Assembly: GCF_937468385.1 (NCBI RefSeq)
Contig: NZ_CALBWS010000012.1
Location: forward strand, 51,192 to 115,191
Source of the DNA: Neobacillus rhizosphaerae
GTDB taxonomy: Bacteria > Bacillota > Bacilli > Bacillales > Cytobacillaceae
Direction of reading: 5' to 3'
DNA: 64,000 nucleotides
Shown: piece by piece, positions 1 to 6,790 of the stretch
Layout: every line of letters starts with the position of its first letter
Numbering within the stretch: position 1 is the stretch's first letter
Notes under the pieces: generated by a model
Databases searched by the model: none
Told to the model about the DNA's origin: nothing
The model's input: the letters and a program-made list of their open reading frames with translations, nothing else
Made by a program: the position numbers and the translations under genes

Positions 1-143
1 GAAACACGACCTAGCCCTAAAATAATTCCAATCGGAATACTTAATAACAGAGCAAACGCGGATATTTTTAAGCTCAGATAAGCTCCTTTGACAAATAGGT
101 CTATGTTGTCATAAATCACACTCCAGTCAAACATATATCCCAT
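1..143 (-). CDS. Polar amino acid ABC transporter permease, N-terminal part (cut by window edge)
   Basis: Reading leftward from the ATG at 141-143, the frame stays open to the window edge and gives about 47 residues beginning MGYMFDW, followed by a polar stretch and a hydrophobic segment containing LLLSIPIGIILGLG. This is the usual N-terminus and first membrane helix of HisM/GlnP-type permeases. A strong AGGAGG lies at 151-156, about 7 nt upstream. It sits 39 bp downstream of the solute-binding lipoprotein on the same strand, so the two probably form one importer; the ATPase would lie beyond the left edge. Family assignment is by context and helix pattern only. Confidence 0.75.
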   Translation of the reverse strand, partial: MGYMFDWSVIYDNIDLFVKGAYLSLKISAFALLLSIPIGIILGLGRV

Positions 144-182
144 ACAATTGCCTCCTGATCATTCTTGAAAGTTTCTTTGATT

Positions 183-1004
183 TTACTGTTTCACATCGTT
201 TATCCAATCGAAATCTTTAAACCATTTTTCTTGAGAAGCCAATTCTTCTGTGCTTCCTAGGTATTCGTAAAGGAAAGAGTTAAGCCATTGAACTGTTTGC
301 AGGTCGCCATGTGGAACCATCACACCAAGATTCTCTTTGCTAGCAAGTTCATAGATGCCGCGTACACCCTTTTGCATCTTTTCAGTCATCCTGACAAGTG
401 GTTCATCGAAAATCACCGCATCAAGATCCCCTTTTTGTAAGGCCATAACGGCTTCTGCGTAATCATCAAAATCAACAATAGTTGCCTTTTTAAAACCTCC
501 CTTTGCATATAAAGAACCGGTAGTCCCCTGTTGGGCACCAATTTTTTTCCCTTCTTTATCGAAGTCCTGGTAAGATTTGGACGTGGTATCTTTAGATGAA
601 ACTAATAAAACCTGCCCTGTTGCATAATACGGATCACTGAAACTAACTGCTTTTGCCCTATCACCGCGGATAGTGGTTGCAGCGATCACCATATCAATTT
701 CGCCCGTTTGCAGTGCTGGAATTAAGGCCTCAAATTTATATTGCTTAAACTCAACTTTTACGCCTAAAGATTTCGCAATTGCCCTTCCTAAATCCATATC
801 ATAACCTAGATAATTCCCTTTTTTATCAAGCATTTCAAATGAAAAATATCCTGGTGCCGTACCAACTACCAGCTTCTTATTCTTTTGCACCTTATCTACG
901 ACTGACGGAACAGAATCCTTACCATTTGTTTCTTGACTACAAGCATTAACAAACACCATTAGAAGACAAATTAATGTAATGCTTAGTATTTTTCTTGCCA
1001 TCAT
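183..1004 (-). CDS. Amino acid ABC transporter substrate-binding lipoprotein
   Basis: A 273-residue SBP_bac_3 family protein. It starts with a lipoprotein signal (MARKILS, hydrophobic core, lipobox VNAC with Cys22) and so is expected to be anchored outside the membrane. The mature part carries the family pattern: GYFSFEMLDKKGNYLGYDMD (ligand-binding lobe 1), the ALQTGEIDMVIAATTI segment and SFSDPYYATGQ. GGGAGG lies 6-7 nt before the ATG at 1004. It lies between a LacI regulator (32 bp upstream) and the permease (39 bp downstream) on one strand, suggesting one transcript. The ligand is probably a polar amino acid; it cannot be specified from the sequence. Confidence 0.88.
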   Translation of the reverse strand: MMARKILSITLICLLMVFVNACSQETNGKDSVPSVVDKVQKNKKLVVGTAPGYFSFEMLDKKGNYLGYDMDLGRAIAKSLGVKVEFKQYKFEALIPALQTGEIDMVIAATTIRGDRAKAVSFSDPYYATGQVLLVSSKDTTSKSYQDFDKEGKKIGAQQGTTGSLYAKGGFKKATIVDFDDYAEAVMALQKGDLDAVIFDEPLVRMTEKMQKGVRGIYELASKENLGVMVPHGDLQTVQWLNSFLYEYLGSTEELASQEKWFKDFDWINDVKQ

Positions 1005-1036
1005 TTACTTCCTCCCTTTAGTAAGAAACTATCTCT

Positions 1037-2038
1037 TCAATGAGCTTTTATGGTTGAATCCCGTTTGATTAATGTCACGTCTAATTCATAAACATTGTCT
1101 TCCTCAAGTAAACCGTTGATTTTGTTAATTAATATTTTTGCAGCTTTCTCGCCCAATTCATAGATTGGCTGTGCAATTGTTGTTAGTTCCGGCTGAGTAA
1201 TTTCAGTTAGGTAGATGCCATCAAAACCACACACAGCCAAATCTTCGGGAATTTTCTTTCCCATCTGATGCAATGCCTTTAATACCCCAACAGCCATCAA
1301 ATCATTTCCAGCAAAAATACCATCAACGTCTGGATGTTTTTCCAAGAGCATTTTTGTAGCTTCAAAGCCCCCATTAATAGTAAAGTGCCCAGGAACAAGT
1401 AATGTTGGAGAATACCAAGAAAATGAATGAACCATCTCTTCATATCCTTCAAGTCGATTTTTTGCAGTTTGATCACCTATTGGTCCGTATATATGTGCAA
1501 TTTTCTTACAGCCAATTTCTAACAAATGACTAACCGCCATTCGAGCTCCTTCACGGTTTTTAGCTCGAATAATACTACATGACTCCATTGTCGAGGAATA
1601 ATCTAATACAACAAGAGAAATATTGTCCTTTTTCAACTGTTCAATATCCTCTATCCTCAAAGTGTTAGACGCAAATACGATCCCATCAATGTATTTTTTT
1701 CGAAGCACCTCTATATACGACTGCTCTTTTGAAACAAGTCCATCCGAGTTACAAAGAATAACCGTAAATCCATTCGATTGAGCAACATCTTCTACAGCCC
1801 TAACGATATCCGAAAAGAATGGGTTTGAAATGTTAGGCAGGATCAACGCAATCGTCTGTGTTTTTTTGCTTGCCAGCCCCTGAGCCACTAGATTGGGCTC
1901 ATATTTTAATTGTTCCATTGCTTTTTTTACTCTCTTTTGAGTTTCAGGATTAACGGTACTAATTTGATTGATAACTCGTGAAACCGTCGCTACTGAAACA
2001 TCTGATAGTTTTGCTACATCTCTAATAGTTGCTGCCAC
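1037..2038 (-). CDS. LacI-family transcriptional regulator
   Basis: A 333-residue LacI/GalR repressor. The frame is open further upstream to an ATG at 2122, but the HTH (ATIRDVAKLSDVSVATVSRV) follows directly after a GTG at 2036-2038, which has GGGGGTGAT about 7 nt upstream; I therefore choose GTG. The helix-turn-helix and hinge occupy residues 3-60, the periplasmic-binding-protein-like effector domain about 60-333. Upstream lie two AACCGGTT palindromes typical of LacI-type operators, suggesting autoregulation. It precedes the amino acid transporter genes by 32 bp on the same strand, so it may regulate them, although LacI proteins usually sense sugars or nucleosides; the effector is unknown. 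Confidence 0.88.
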   Translation of the reverse strand: MAATIRDVAKLSDVSVATVSRVINQISTVNPETQKRVKKAMEQLKYEPNLVAQGLASKKTQTIALILPNISNPFFSDIVRAVEDVAQSNGFTVILCNSDGLVSKEQSYIEVLRKKYIDGIVFASNTLRIEDIEQLKKDNISLVVLDYSSTMESCSIIRAKNREGARMAVSHLLEIGCKKIAHIYGPIGDQTAKNRLEGYEEMVHSFSWYSPTLLVPGHFTINGGFEATKMLLEKHPDVDGIFAGNDLMAVGVLKALHQMGKKIPEDLAVCGFDGIYLTEITQPELTTIAQPIYELGEKAAKILINKINGLLEEDNVYELDVTLIKRDSTIKAH

Positions 2039-2067
2039 TTTATAGATCACCCCCAAACAATATATAT

Positions 2068-2135
2068 GTAACCGGTTTTTACTAGCATGTAAAAAGTCGA
2101 TTATATCAATAACTAATTGCACTGAAACCGGTTAC
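2068..2135. promoter_or_regulatory. Paired LacI-type operator palindromes
   Basis: Two perfect AACCGGTT cores lie at 2070-2077 and 2126-2133, 56 bp apart centre to centre. Each is flanked by A/T that extends the dyad (GTAACCGGTTTT and GAAACCGGTTAC). The CG/CCGG-centred dyad is the classic LacI-family half-site arrangement. They lie just upstream of the LacI gene that starts at 2038, so autoregulation through a small loop is likely. This is inferred from position and symmetry. Confidence 0.65.
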
Positions 2136-2253
2136 TTTAACTAAGATATTATAATTTTCTAAATTCTTTGTCAAATGTTTTTTTAAGTGATATTTTTCAA
2201 CTACATATCTATTTATTGTCTGTGACAGGGGAATTTACCAGGTTAGGAAAATG

Positions 2254-2305
2254 CGATGTTTTTTTTACAGAGGGACGTTGTAAGGCTGTTCAGCCGAAAG
2301 AACGT
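2254..2305. repeat. Dispersed 32-bp motif followed by a small hairpin (copy A)
   Basis: The stretch beginning CGATGTTTTTTTT and containing GGGACGTTGTA is repeated with few changes at 4273-4304. In both places it is followed at once by a short inverted repeat of different sequence, here GGCTG-TT-CAGCC. No transposase is present. It could be the end of a hairpin-targeting insertion sequence or a small RNA fragment. The intergenic region 2136-2596 holds this motif and a terminator-like hairpin and no gene I can support. Confidence 0.45.
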
Positions 2306-2416
2306 GGTGAAATCCTGAAAGGGAAGCCGGGGCTGTATTGAGGCATCATCAGGAATATTGGTTAAGAATATTCGAATTGAATCGTGAGAAAAATGAGAAT
2401 GAGCCAATTAATTAAA

Positions 2417-2454
2417 AAAGAGGCTGTTCTTCCAACTTAAGAACAAGCCTCTTT
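2417..2454. terminator. Bidirectional terminator-like hairpin
   Basis: AAAGAGGCTGTTCTT and its near-perfect complement AAGAACAAGCCTCTTT form a long stem with one bulge around an 8-nt loop, with A-rich sequence on one side and TTTATT on the other. It lies downstream of the yqxD gene (minus strand, stop at 2597) and could end that transcript. Confidence 0.6.
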
Positions 2455-2596
2455 ATTCCATCATTTTACGACCTTAATGTAGTTTAATCGATCGGCTTTT
2501 AGATATTTTTTTCAACCTCATAAGCATCCAACATTGTGTACATAATATTTTGTATTTATCTTGCATCACCTAATTGGTGAGCCACCCTCTGGAACC

Positions 2597-3034
2597 TCAT
2601 GAAATGGCATTTTTAAAAAGCTCTTTAAATTGTTCCCTATCTTCTGATGTAAAAGGCTTTGGTCCCTTTGTACGCTTTCCACTTTTTCGAGCCATTGCAC
2701 TTAAATAACGAGTTTGTAATAATTGGTCAATGTTTTCAATTGTGTACCTAAACCCTTTATGGTGTAGTACTAAACATCCTTTTGCTAGACCTAGCGATGC
2801 AAGTCCATAATCTTGCGTAACAATAATATCTCCTAATGCTGCTAACTTCATGATCCGGTAATCCGCAGCATCTGCTCCAGCATCAACATAAATGGTTTCC
2901 ACTCCTGACGGTTGTTCCGCATTAGAAAAATGAGAAAAGCTCGTAACCAGGATAACAGGGATTTCTGCATTTGTACCTTCTGAGATAATAATGTCTTTTA
3001 CCGGACAAGCATCAGCATCAACGTAAATTTTCAT
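2597..3034 (-). CDS. yqxD: YaiI/YqxD family (DUF188, UPF0178) protein
   Basis: A 145-residue cytoplasmic protein of the usual length for the YaiI/YqxD family. It begins [16 protein letters not shown], the family signature, with a PIN-like arrangement of acidic residues, and continues with the conserved [16 protein letters not shown] block (about residues 72-87). The C-terminus ([21 protein letters not shown]) is basic, as in homologues. The fold resembles nuclease PIN domains but no activity is established for the family. The RBS GGAGAG lies before the ATG. It stands alone between regulatory genes, with a hairpin terminator at 2417-2454. Confidence 0.92.
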   Translation of the reverse strand: MKIYVDADACPVKDIIISEGTNAEIPVILVTSFSHFSNAEQPSGVETIYVDAGADAADYRIMKLAALGDIIVTQDYGLASLGLAKGCLVLHHKGFRYTIENIDQLLQTRYLSAMARKSGKRTKGPKPFTSEDREQFKELFKNAIS

Positions 3035-3197
3035 CTTTCGCTCTCCTAAAATTTGTTATTTACATTTTATCATTTCTCTCCCAAAGACGCACATTAAAAT
3101 TCCAATGCTGGAAACACCAAAAGACGTGGAAAAAGTACATCCTCCACGCTCTTTACAAAATCTTTCTTATAATATCCCCAACACCATTAGGCTTTAA

Positions 3198-3314
3198 TTA
3201 TGAATCAATATATTTTTGAATGAATCTACTTTTCAAGAAATAAAGTTTTTCAAATTCTAACTGGTGGTCATCAAACATAATGATATCCGTCAACACCTTA
3301 TTAATATTTGTCAT
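3198..3314 (-). CDS. Possible small protein of 38 residues (uncertain)
   Basis: An ATG frame of 38 codons (MTNINKVLTDIIMFDDHQ..., ending FIQKYIDS) with protein-like composition and no repeats. No good ribosome binding site precedes it. A hairpin with a T-rich tail on the minus strand (CGTGGA/TCCACG at about 3125-3148) lies downstream, which would fit a short transcript. It may equally be a remnant. Apart from this frame, the 409-bp gap 3035-3443 holds only the terminator at 3393-3431. Confidence 0.22.
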   Translation of the reverse strand: MTNINKVLTDIIMFDDHQLEFEKLYFLKSRFIQKYIDS

Positions 3315-3392
3315 TATGAATTTCAACTCAATGCGTTGGGATCAGGAACCATTTTTTCCGATTCGGTAGCCTCACACTATTATTCTGATAAA

Positions 3393-3431
3393 GGCTTTCT
3401 CCAAAGGTTTCGTACCTATTAAGAAAGCCTC
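3393..3431 (-). terminator. Terminator of the XRE/membrane-protein pair
   Basis: AGGCTTTCT at 3393-3401 pairs with AGAAAGCCT at 3423-3431, with T-rich sequence on both outer sides. It lies 12 bp past the stop of the minus-strand membrane protein gene at 3444. Confidence 0.65.
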
Positions 3432-3443
3432 TTTTGTCTAAAG

Positions 3444-3917
3444 CTATTTATAATTTTTCTGCCAAGAAATAATATAGGTCATAATCTGTGTTAAAGGAAG
3501 GAGTGTAAATACTATGATGGGATAATACGGAACCACATTGGAAATAAAAGGATAAAACAATAACAATACGGTTATTAACGGGAAAGCGTACAACATGCTA
3601 ATGTACGCAGATCTGCAAGCTCGTGCTGTAATCTGTTGCTCACGTTCGTCCTTTTCTTCAAACTCATCCGGCACCCATAATGTCTTCGTAAAATTCATTT
3701 TTTTCCTTTTCTTTTTCCGGTAAGAAACAAAGGTCAAGAAACCGCCAATAACAAAGAAGAGTATAAAAGGTAAAATATTTATTTTAAAAATATAATCCCG
3801 TGACGTATCTTTGAAATATTCAGCAATATCAACGGATGCATAATAAAATGCTGACATTGCACAGCCAAATAACAACAACATTACAATAATGGCAGACCCC
3901 TGGCGAAAAATATTCAT
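3444..3917 (-). CDS. Small integral membrane protein co-expressed with an XRE regulator
   Basis: A 157-residue protein with four predicted membrane helices: about residues 8-28, 44-62, 105-123 and 130-150. A cytoplasmic, highly charged loop (RKKKRKKMN... DEFEEKDEREQQITARACR) lies between the second and third. The start codon overlaps the stop of the XRE regulator gene (ATG at 3915-3917), so the pair is translationally coupled. Such small HTH plus multi-span membrane protein pairs are common in Bacillus, but I do not know a function. Nothing suggests a transporter or enzyme motif. Confidence 0.7.
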   Translation of the reverse strand: MNIFRQGSAIIVMLLLFGCAMSAFYYASVDIAEYFKDTSRDYIFKINILPFILFFVIGGFLTFVSYRKKKRKKMNFTKTLWVPDEFEEKDEREQQITARACRSAYISMLYAFPLITVLLLFYPFISNVVPYYPIIVFTLLPLTQIMTYIISWQKNYK

Positions 3918-4123
3918 GATTCTTCATCCTCCAAATAAAAAATTTCTTCTATTGGCAGCTTAAAAGTCCTGGCAATATTCATCGCAAGCATTAGCGATGG
4001 TACATAGCTTCCTTTCTCTAATGCGACAATCGTTTGTCTCGTTACATTGACATGGTCAGCAAGATTTCCCTGGGTTAAATCATGCCTTGCCCTTAATTCC
4101 TTTACCCGATTTTTTATCACCAT
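3914..4123 (-). CDS. XRE-family HTH regulator (Cro/CI-like, 69 residues)
   Basis: A single-domain HTH_3 protein: VKELRARHDLTQGNLADHVNVTRQTIVALEKGSYVPSL covers the five-helix DNA-binding fold, with TRQTIVALE as recognition helix. The C-terminus KLPIEEIFYLEDEES is the usual tail of small YgzD/YvaO-like regulators. There is no effector domain. It overlaps the downstream membrane protein by 4 bp. An 18-bp perfect palindrome (TGTAAAGTTAACTTTACA) lies 56 bp upstream and is the probable operator, suggesting autoregulation. Confidence 0.9.
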   Translation of the reverse strand: MVIKNRVKELRARHDLTQGNLADHVNVTRQTIVALEKGSYVPSLMLAMNIARTFKLPIEEIFYLEDEES

Positions 4124-4157
4124 AAAAATTACCTCAAATTCCGTTTAATTACACTAA

Positions 4158-4197
4158 TTGTAAAGTAAAGTATTCATTTTGTAAAGTTAACTTTACA
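4158..4197. promoter_or_regulatory. Operator of the XRE regulator
   Basis: TGTAAAGTTAACTTTACA at 4180-4197 is a perfect 18-bp palindrome. A related half-site, TTGTAAAGTAAAGT, lies at 4158-4171. The position just upstream of the XRE gene (start 4123) makes it the likely autoregulatory site. Confidence 0.65.
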
Positions 4198-4272
4198 TTT
4201 ATTCTAAAAAAATCTGTTGGGATGATCAGTGTCGTCTTTACGTTTAAAAAATGACCGAATTAGAAGAAATGT

Positions 4273-4318
4273 CGATGTTTTTTTATCAGTGGGACGTTGT
4301 AGGGTTCGATTCGAACCA
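4273..4318. repeat. Dispersed 32-bp motif followed by a small hairpin (copy B)
   Basis: Matches the sequence at 2254-2285 (CGATGTTTTTTT ... GGGACGTTGTAG) with a few mismatches. It is followed directly by a different inverted repeat (GGTTCG-AT-TCGAACC). It lies in the intergenic region between the divergent XRE gene and bioY, upstream of the BirA box. Confidence 0.45.
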
Positions 4319-4392
4319 ACATCCATTTTATGTCCCATCTGGAAATAGTAGTGGTGACGCTTCTGAATTACGCATTCAATTTACATATTTTG

Positions 4393-4445
4393 ATTGTTAA
4401 CCAAAATATAAATTAGGTTGACATTTTTTATATCTCCCTTATAAA
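4393..4445 (+). promoter_or_regulatory. BirA box overlapping the bioY promoter
   Basis: ATTGTTAACC at 4393-4402 and GGTTGACAT at 4416-4424 form the spaced dyad recognised by the biotin repressor/ligase BirA in Bacillus. The right half contains a -35 element TTGACA (4418-4423), followed after 16 nt by TATAAA (4440-4445). Bound BirA would therefore block the promoter when biotin is plentiful. Confidence 0.85.
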
Positions 4446-4485
4446 ATGTAATTGTAAATAAATAATTTGCTTTGGGAGATGGACC

Positions 4486-5049
4486 ATGAAGATTTTAGAT
4501 ATTACATATGTTGCTTTACTAGCGGCTTTTATGGGAGTTTTAGGATTTGTTCCGCCTATTATGCTTTCATTCACACCTGTACCGATTACCATCCAGACAG
4601 TAGGTGTACTGCTCGCCGGTGGGGTGTTAGGCCCGCGGCTTGGAGCCTTGAGCATGACGGTTTTCTTATTGGTTGTGGCAGCCGGAGCACCGCTTTTATC
4701 TGGGGGCCGCGGCGGTCCTGCTGTATTTATCGGACCGAGCGCAGGCTACTTATTCGCCTACCCTCTTACCGCTTTTTGCGTCGGTTATTTAATATCTCGG
4801 TTTAGTAAATTTAAATTTAGCAATATATTACTCATTAACCTGACAGTAGGTATATTTTTGCTCTATTTAATCGGAATTCCTGTACAGGCTTTTATTTTGC
4901 ATATTCCTGTTAATAAGGCAATTCTAACTAGTCTGGCTTACGTTCCCGGAGATCTTATAAAGGCAACCCTGGCATCCTTCCTTGTTTACAGGCTGTTGAA
5001 ATCCCCTGTCATTAAACGGAACGTGCATAAAAACGCTGAGACACTTTAA
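4486..5049 (+). CDS. bioY: Biotin transporter BioY (S component)
   Basis: A 187-residue, six-helix membrane protein with the BioY hallmarks: MKILDITYVALLAAFMGVLG, PVPITIQTVGVLLAGGVLGPRLG (residues about 29-52) and GGRGGPAVFIGPSAGYLFAYP (about 75-95). It binds biotin and works either alone or with an ECF energy module. A BirA box sits on its promoter, so it should be repressed by biotin. It is followed by yhfT and yhfS homologues, the same order as yhfU-yhfT-yhfS in B. subtilis. A hairpin terminator overlaps its stop codon. RBS GGGAGATGG precedes the ATG. Confidence 0.94.
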   Translation: MKILDITYVALLAAFMGVLGFVPPIMLSFTPVPITIQTVGVLLAGGVLGPRLGALSMTVFLLVVAAGAPLLSGGRGGPAVFIGPSAGYLFAYPLTAFCVGYLISRFSKFKFSNILLINLTVGIFLLYLIGIPVQAFILHIPVNKAILTSLAYVPGDLIKATLASFLVYRLLKSPVIKRNVHKNAETL

Positions 5050-5063
5050 TGTGTCTCTTTTTC
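5038..5063 (+). terminator. Terminator overlapping the bioY stop codon
   Basis: GAGACAC (5038-5044) pairs with GTGTCTC (5051-5057) and is followed by TTTTT. The bioY stop codon (5047-5049) lies in the loop. It may uncouple bioY from yhfT downstream. Confidence 0.7.
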
Positions 5064-5250
5064 TGTGGAAAAGGGGCGGAGCGCCGCAAAAATGAATCAC
5101 TTTAACCAGTTAAAATGAAATACCCATTTCACTAGACGAAAGATGTGAAGTCTAGCTCTGCTCTCACCGCCTTTATTAGGTGACTACGGCTTGTTCTCTA
5201 AATTTATTTCCATGGTAGGGTTGGGAGTTGAGGCTCATGATCGTTTTTTA
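5060..5250. repeat. About 190-bp structured repeat, copy 1
   Basis: Nearly identical to 31268-31459. It contains consecutive self-complementary elements: GGCG-GAG-CGCC, CACTTTAAC-CA-GTTAAAATG (one mismatch here), TGAAAT-ACCC-ATTTCA, CTAGAC...GTCTAG and TCACC...GGTGA, ending in a purine-rich AGTTGAGGCTCATGAT. No open frame spans it. In both places it starts within the T-rich tail of a hairpin. It could be a structured RNA or a small non-autonomous mobile element; I cannot name the family. Confidence 0.8.
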
Positions 5251-5302
5251 TCAGCTTTTGGTTTAGACTTTTAATAGAATATGATAAAGAGAGGTATTTC
5301 CT

Positions 5303-6790
5303 TTGCCTACCATTACGGAAACATACATAAAATACGCTCAGCTTTTTCCAGATAAATTCGCGATTGAAACGGCAACCGAAAAAATTAGCTATCGCATGTG
5401 GTCTAATCGGGTTAACCAGACTGCCAATTGGCTCGACTCGCTTAAACTTTCTAATCAAACATTGGGAATTTTGCTACCAAACGGAATCTCCTTCCTACAG
5501 CTTTTCACTGGCGCTGCTACTGCTGGATGGACCTCCGTCCTCTTCGATTTGAAATGGACGGAATCAGAACTGCAAAACCAATTAACATTATCGCTCCCTT
5601 CCATTATCATAACAACGAGCGAGCTGTACCCAAAAGTCAAGCACCTCCATCCAGCCGTCCTGTTATGGGAAGATTGTCTTCAAGAAACCAAACAGGCCTC
5701 CATAAATAGGAGTACAGTTGCGGAGGGAAATCTCCCATTTTATATGGGATTTACCTCGGGGACAACTGGGCAACCGAAATCGTTCATCCGCTCGCATAAC
5801 TCATGGGTAGCGAGCTTTGACTGCAGCCGGGTTGATTTTCAGATGAACGCGGACGATCATGTTGTCATTCCCGGTGCACTCATTCATTCCCATTTCCTAT
5901 ATGGAGCCGTTAGCACCTTATATTTGGGAGGGAGCCTCTATCTTCTCGAAAAATTCTCTCCTTCTAAAACCCTATCATTAATCGAATCACAGTCTATCAC
6001 CGCCGTATATGTCGTGCCGACCATGATCGCCGCCTTACTTGCGGAAGGACGGAGCAGTGATAAACCGATTAAAATTCTTTCTTCCGGGGCAAAGTGGGAG
6101 GAGCATTCCAAGCAGCAGATACAGCGGATGTTTCCACGTTTTTCGATGTATGAATTCTATGGGGCGAGTGAACTGAGCTTTGTTACGGTGCTAGCCGACA
6201 AGGATTACACCCGAAAACCCGGGTCAGTTGGCAGGCCCTGTCATCAAGTAGAAATTGAAATTCGCCGTTCTAACTCCAAGCTTGCACAACTGAATGAACC
6301 TGGGAAAATTTTTGTAAAAAGTAAGATGGTTTTTCTTGGATATTTAGATAAAAGTGAGGCGGGCGAACATACCGGTCATCGGAGAATCCATTCTATTCAG
6401 GACGAAAATGGCTGGATAACGGTCGGTGATATAGGATATTTAGATGAGGACGGTTTTCTCTATCTCTCCGGACGGGAAAAAAATATGATTTTATACGGAG
6501 CAATCAATATTTTTCCTGAAGAAATTGAAAAAGTCATCAGTGCCCACCCTTATGTCGAAGAAGTAGTAGTCATCGGCATTGACGATCCTTACTGGGGCCA
6601 GGTTGCCGCGGCGGTCGTGAAAGGAACCGCTTCTAAAATGGAGCTAAAACGATTTTGCAGGCAGCATTTATCATCCTATAAAATCCCCCGCCATTGGTTT
6701 TTCATCAAGGAGATGCCGTATACAACAAGCGGTAAAATTGCCCGGCCACAAGTGAAAGAATATATTGAAAGCAAGGTGACGAACCATTAA
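5303..6790 (+). CDS. yhfT: AMP-dependent acyl-CoA synthetase (YhfT-like)
   Basis: A 495-residue ANL-superfamily ligase that would activate a carboxylic acid through an acyl-adenylate to the CoA thioester. The phosphate loop is FTSGTTGQPKS (about residue 150), the A5 motif YGASELS (about 288), the A8 hinge GDIGYLDEDGFLYLSGREKN (about 374-393), and the catalytic lysine is in TSGKIARP (about 474). The TTG start at 5303 has AGAGAGG upstream. The stop overlaps the thiolase start. The order bioY-yhfT-yhfS matches B. subtilis yhfUTS, where BirA control suggests a role near pimeloyl/biotin or lipid metabolism; the substrate is not proven. Confidence 0.88.
   Translation: MPTITETYIKYAQLFPDKFAIETATEKISYRMWSNRVNQTANWLDSLKLSNQTLGILLPNGISFLQLFTGAATAGWTSVLFDLKWTESELQNQLTLSLPSIIITTSELYPKVKHLHPAVLLWEDCLQETKQASINRSTVAEGNLPFYMGFTSGTTGQPKSFIRSHNSWVASFDCSRVDFQMNADDHVVIPGALIHSHFLYGAVSTLYLGGSLYLLEKFSPSKTLSLIESQSITAVYVVPTMIAALLAEGRSSDKPIKILSSGAKWEEHSKQQIQRMFPRFSMYEFYGASELSFVTVLADKDYTRKPGSVGRPCHQVEIEIRRSNSKLAQLNEPGKIFVKSKMVFLGYLDKSEAGEHTGHRRIHSIQDENGWITVGDIGYLDEDGFLYLSGREKNMILYGAINIFPEEIEKVISAHPYVEEVVVIGIDDPYWGQVAAAVVKGTASKMELKRFCRQHLSSYKIPRHWFFIKEMPYTTSGKIARPQVKEYIESKVTNH

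Noticed and set aside
4428..4655. Minus-strand frame opposite the bioY start
   Set aside because: It covers the bioY promoter and coding start; composition is that of a shadow frame.
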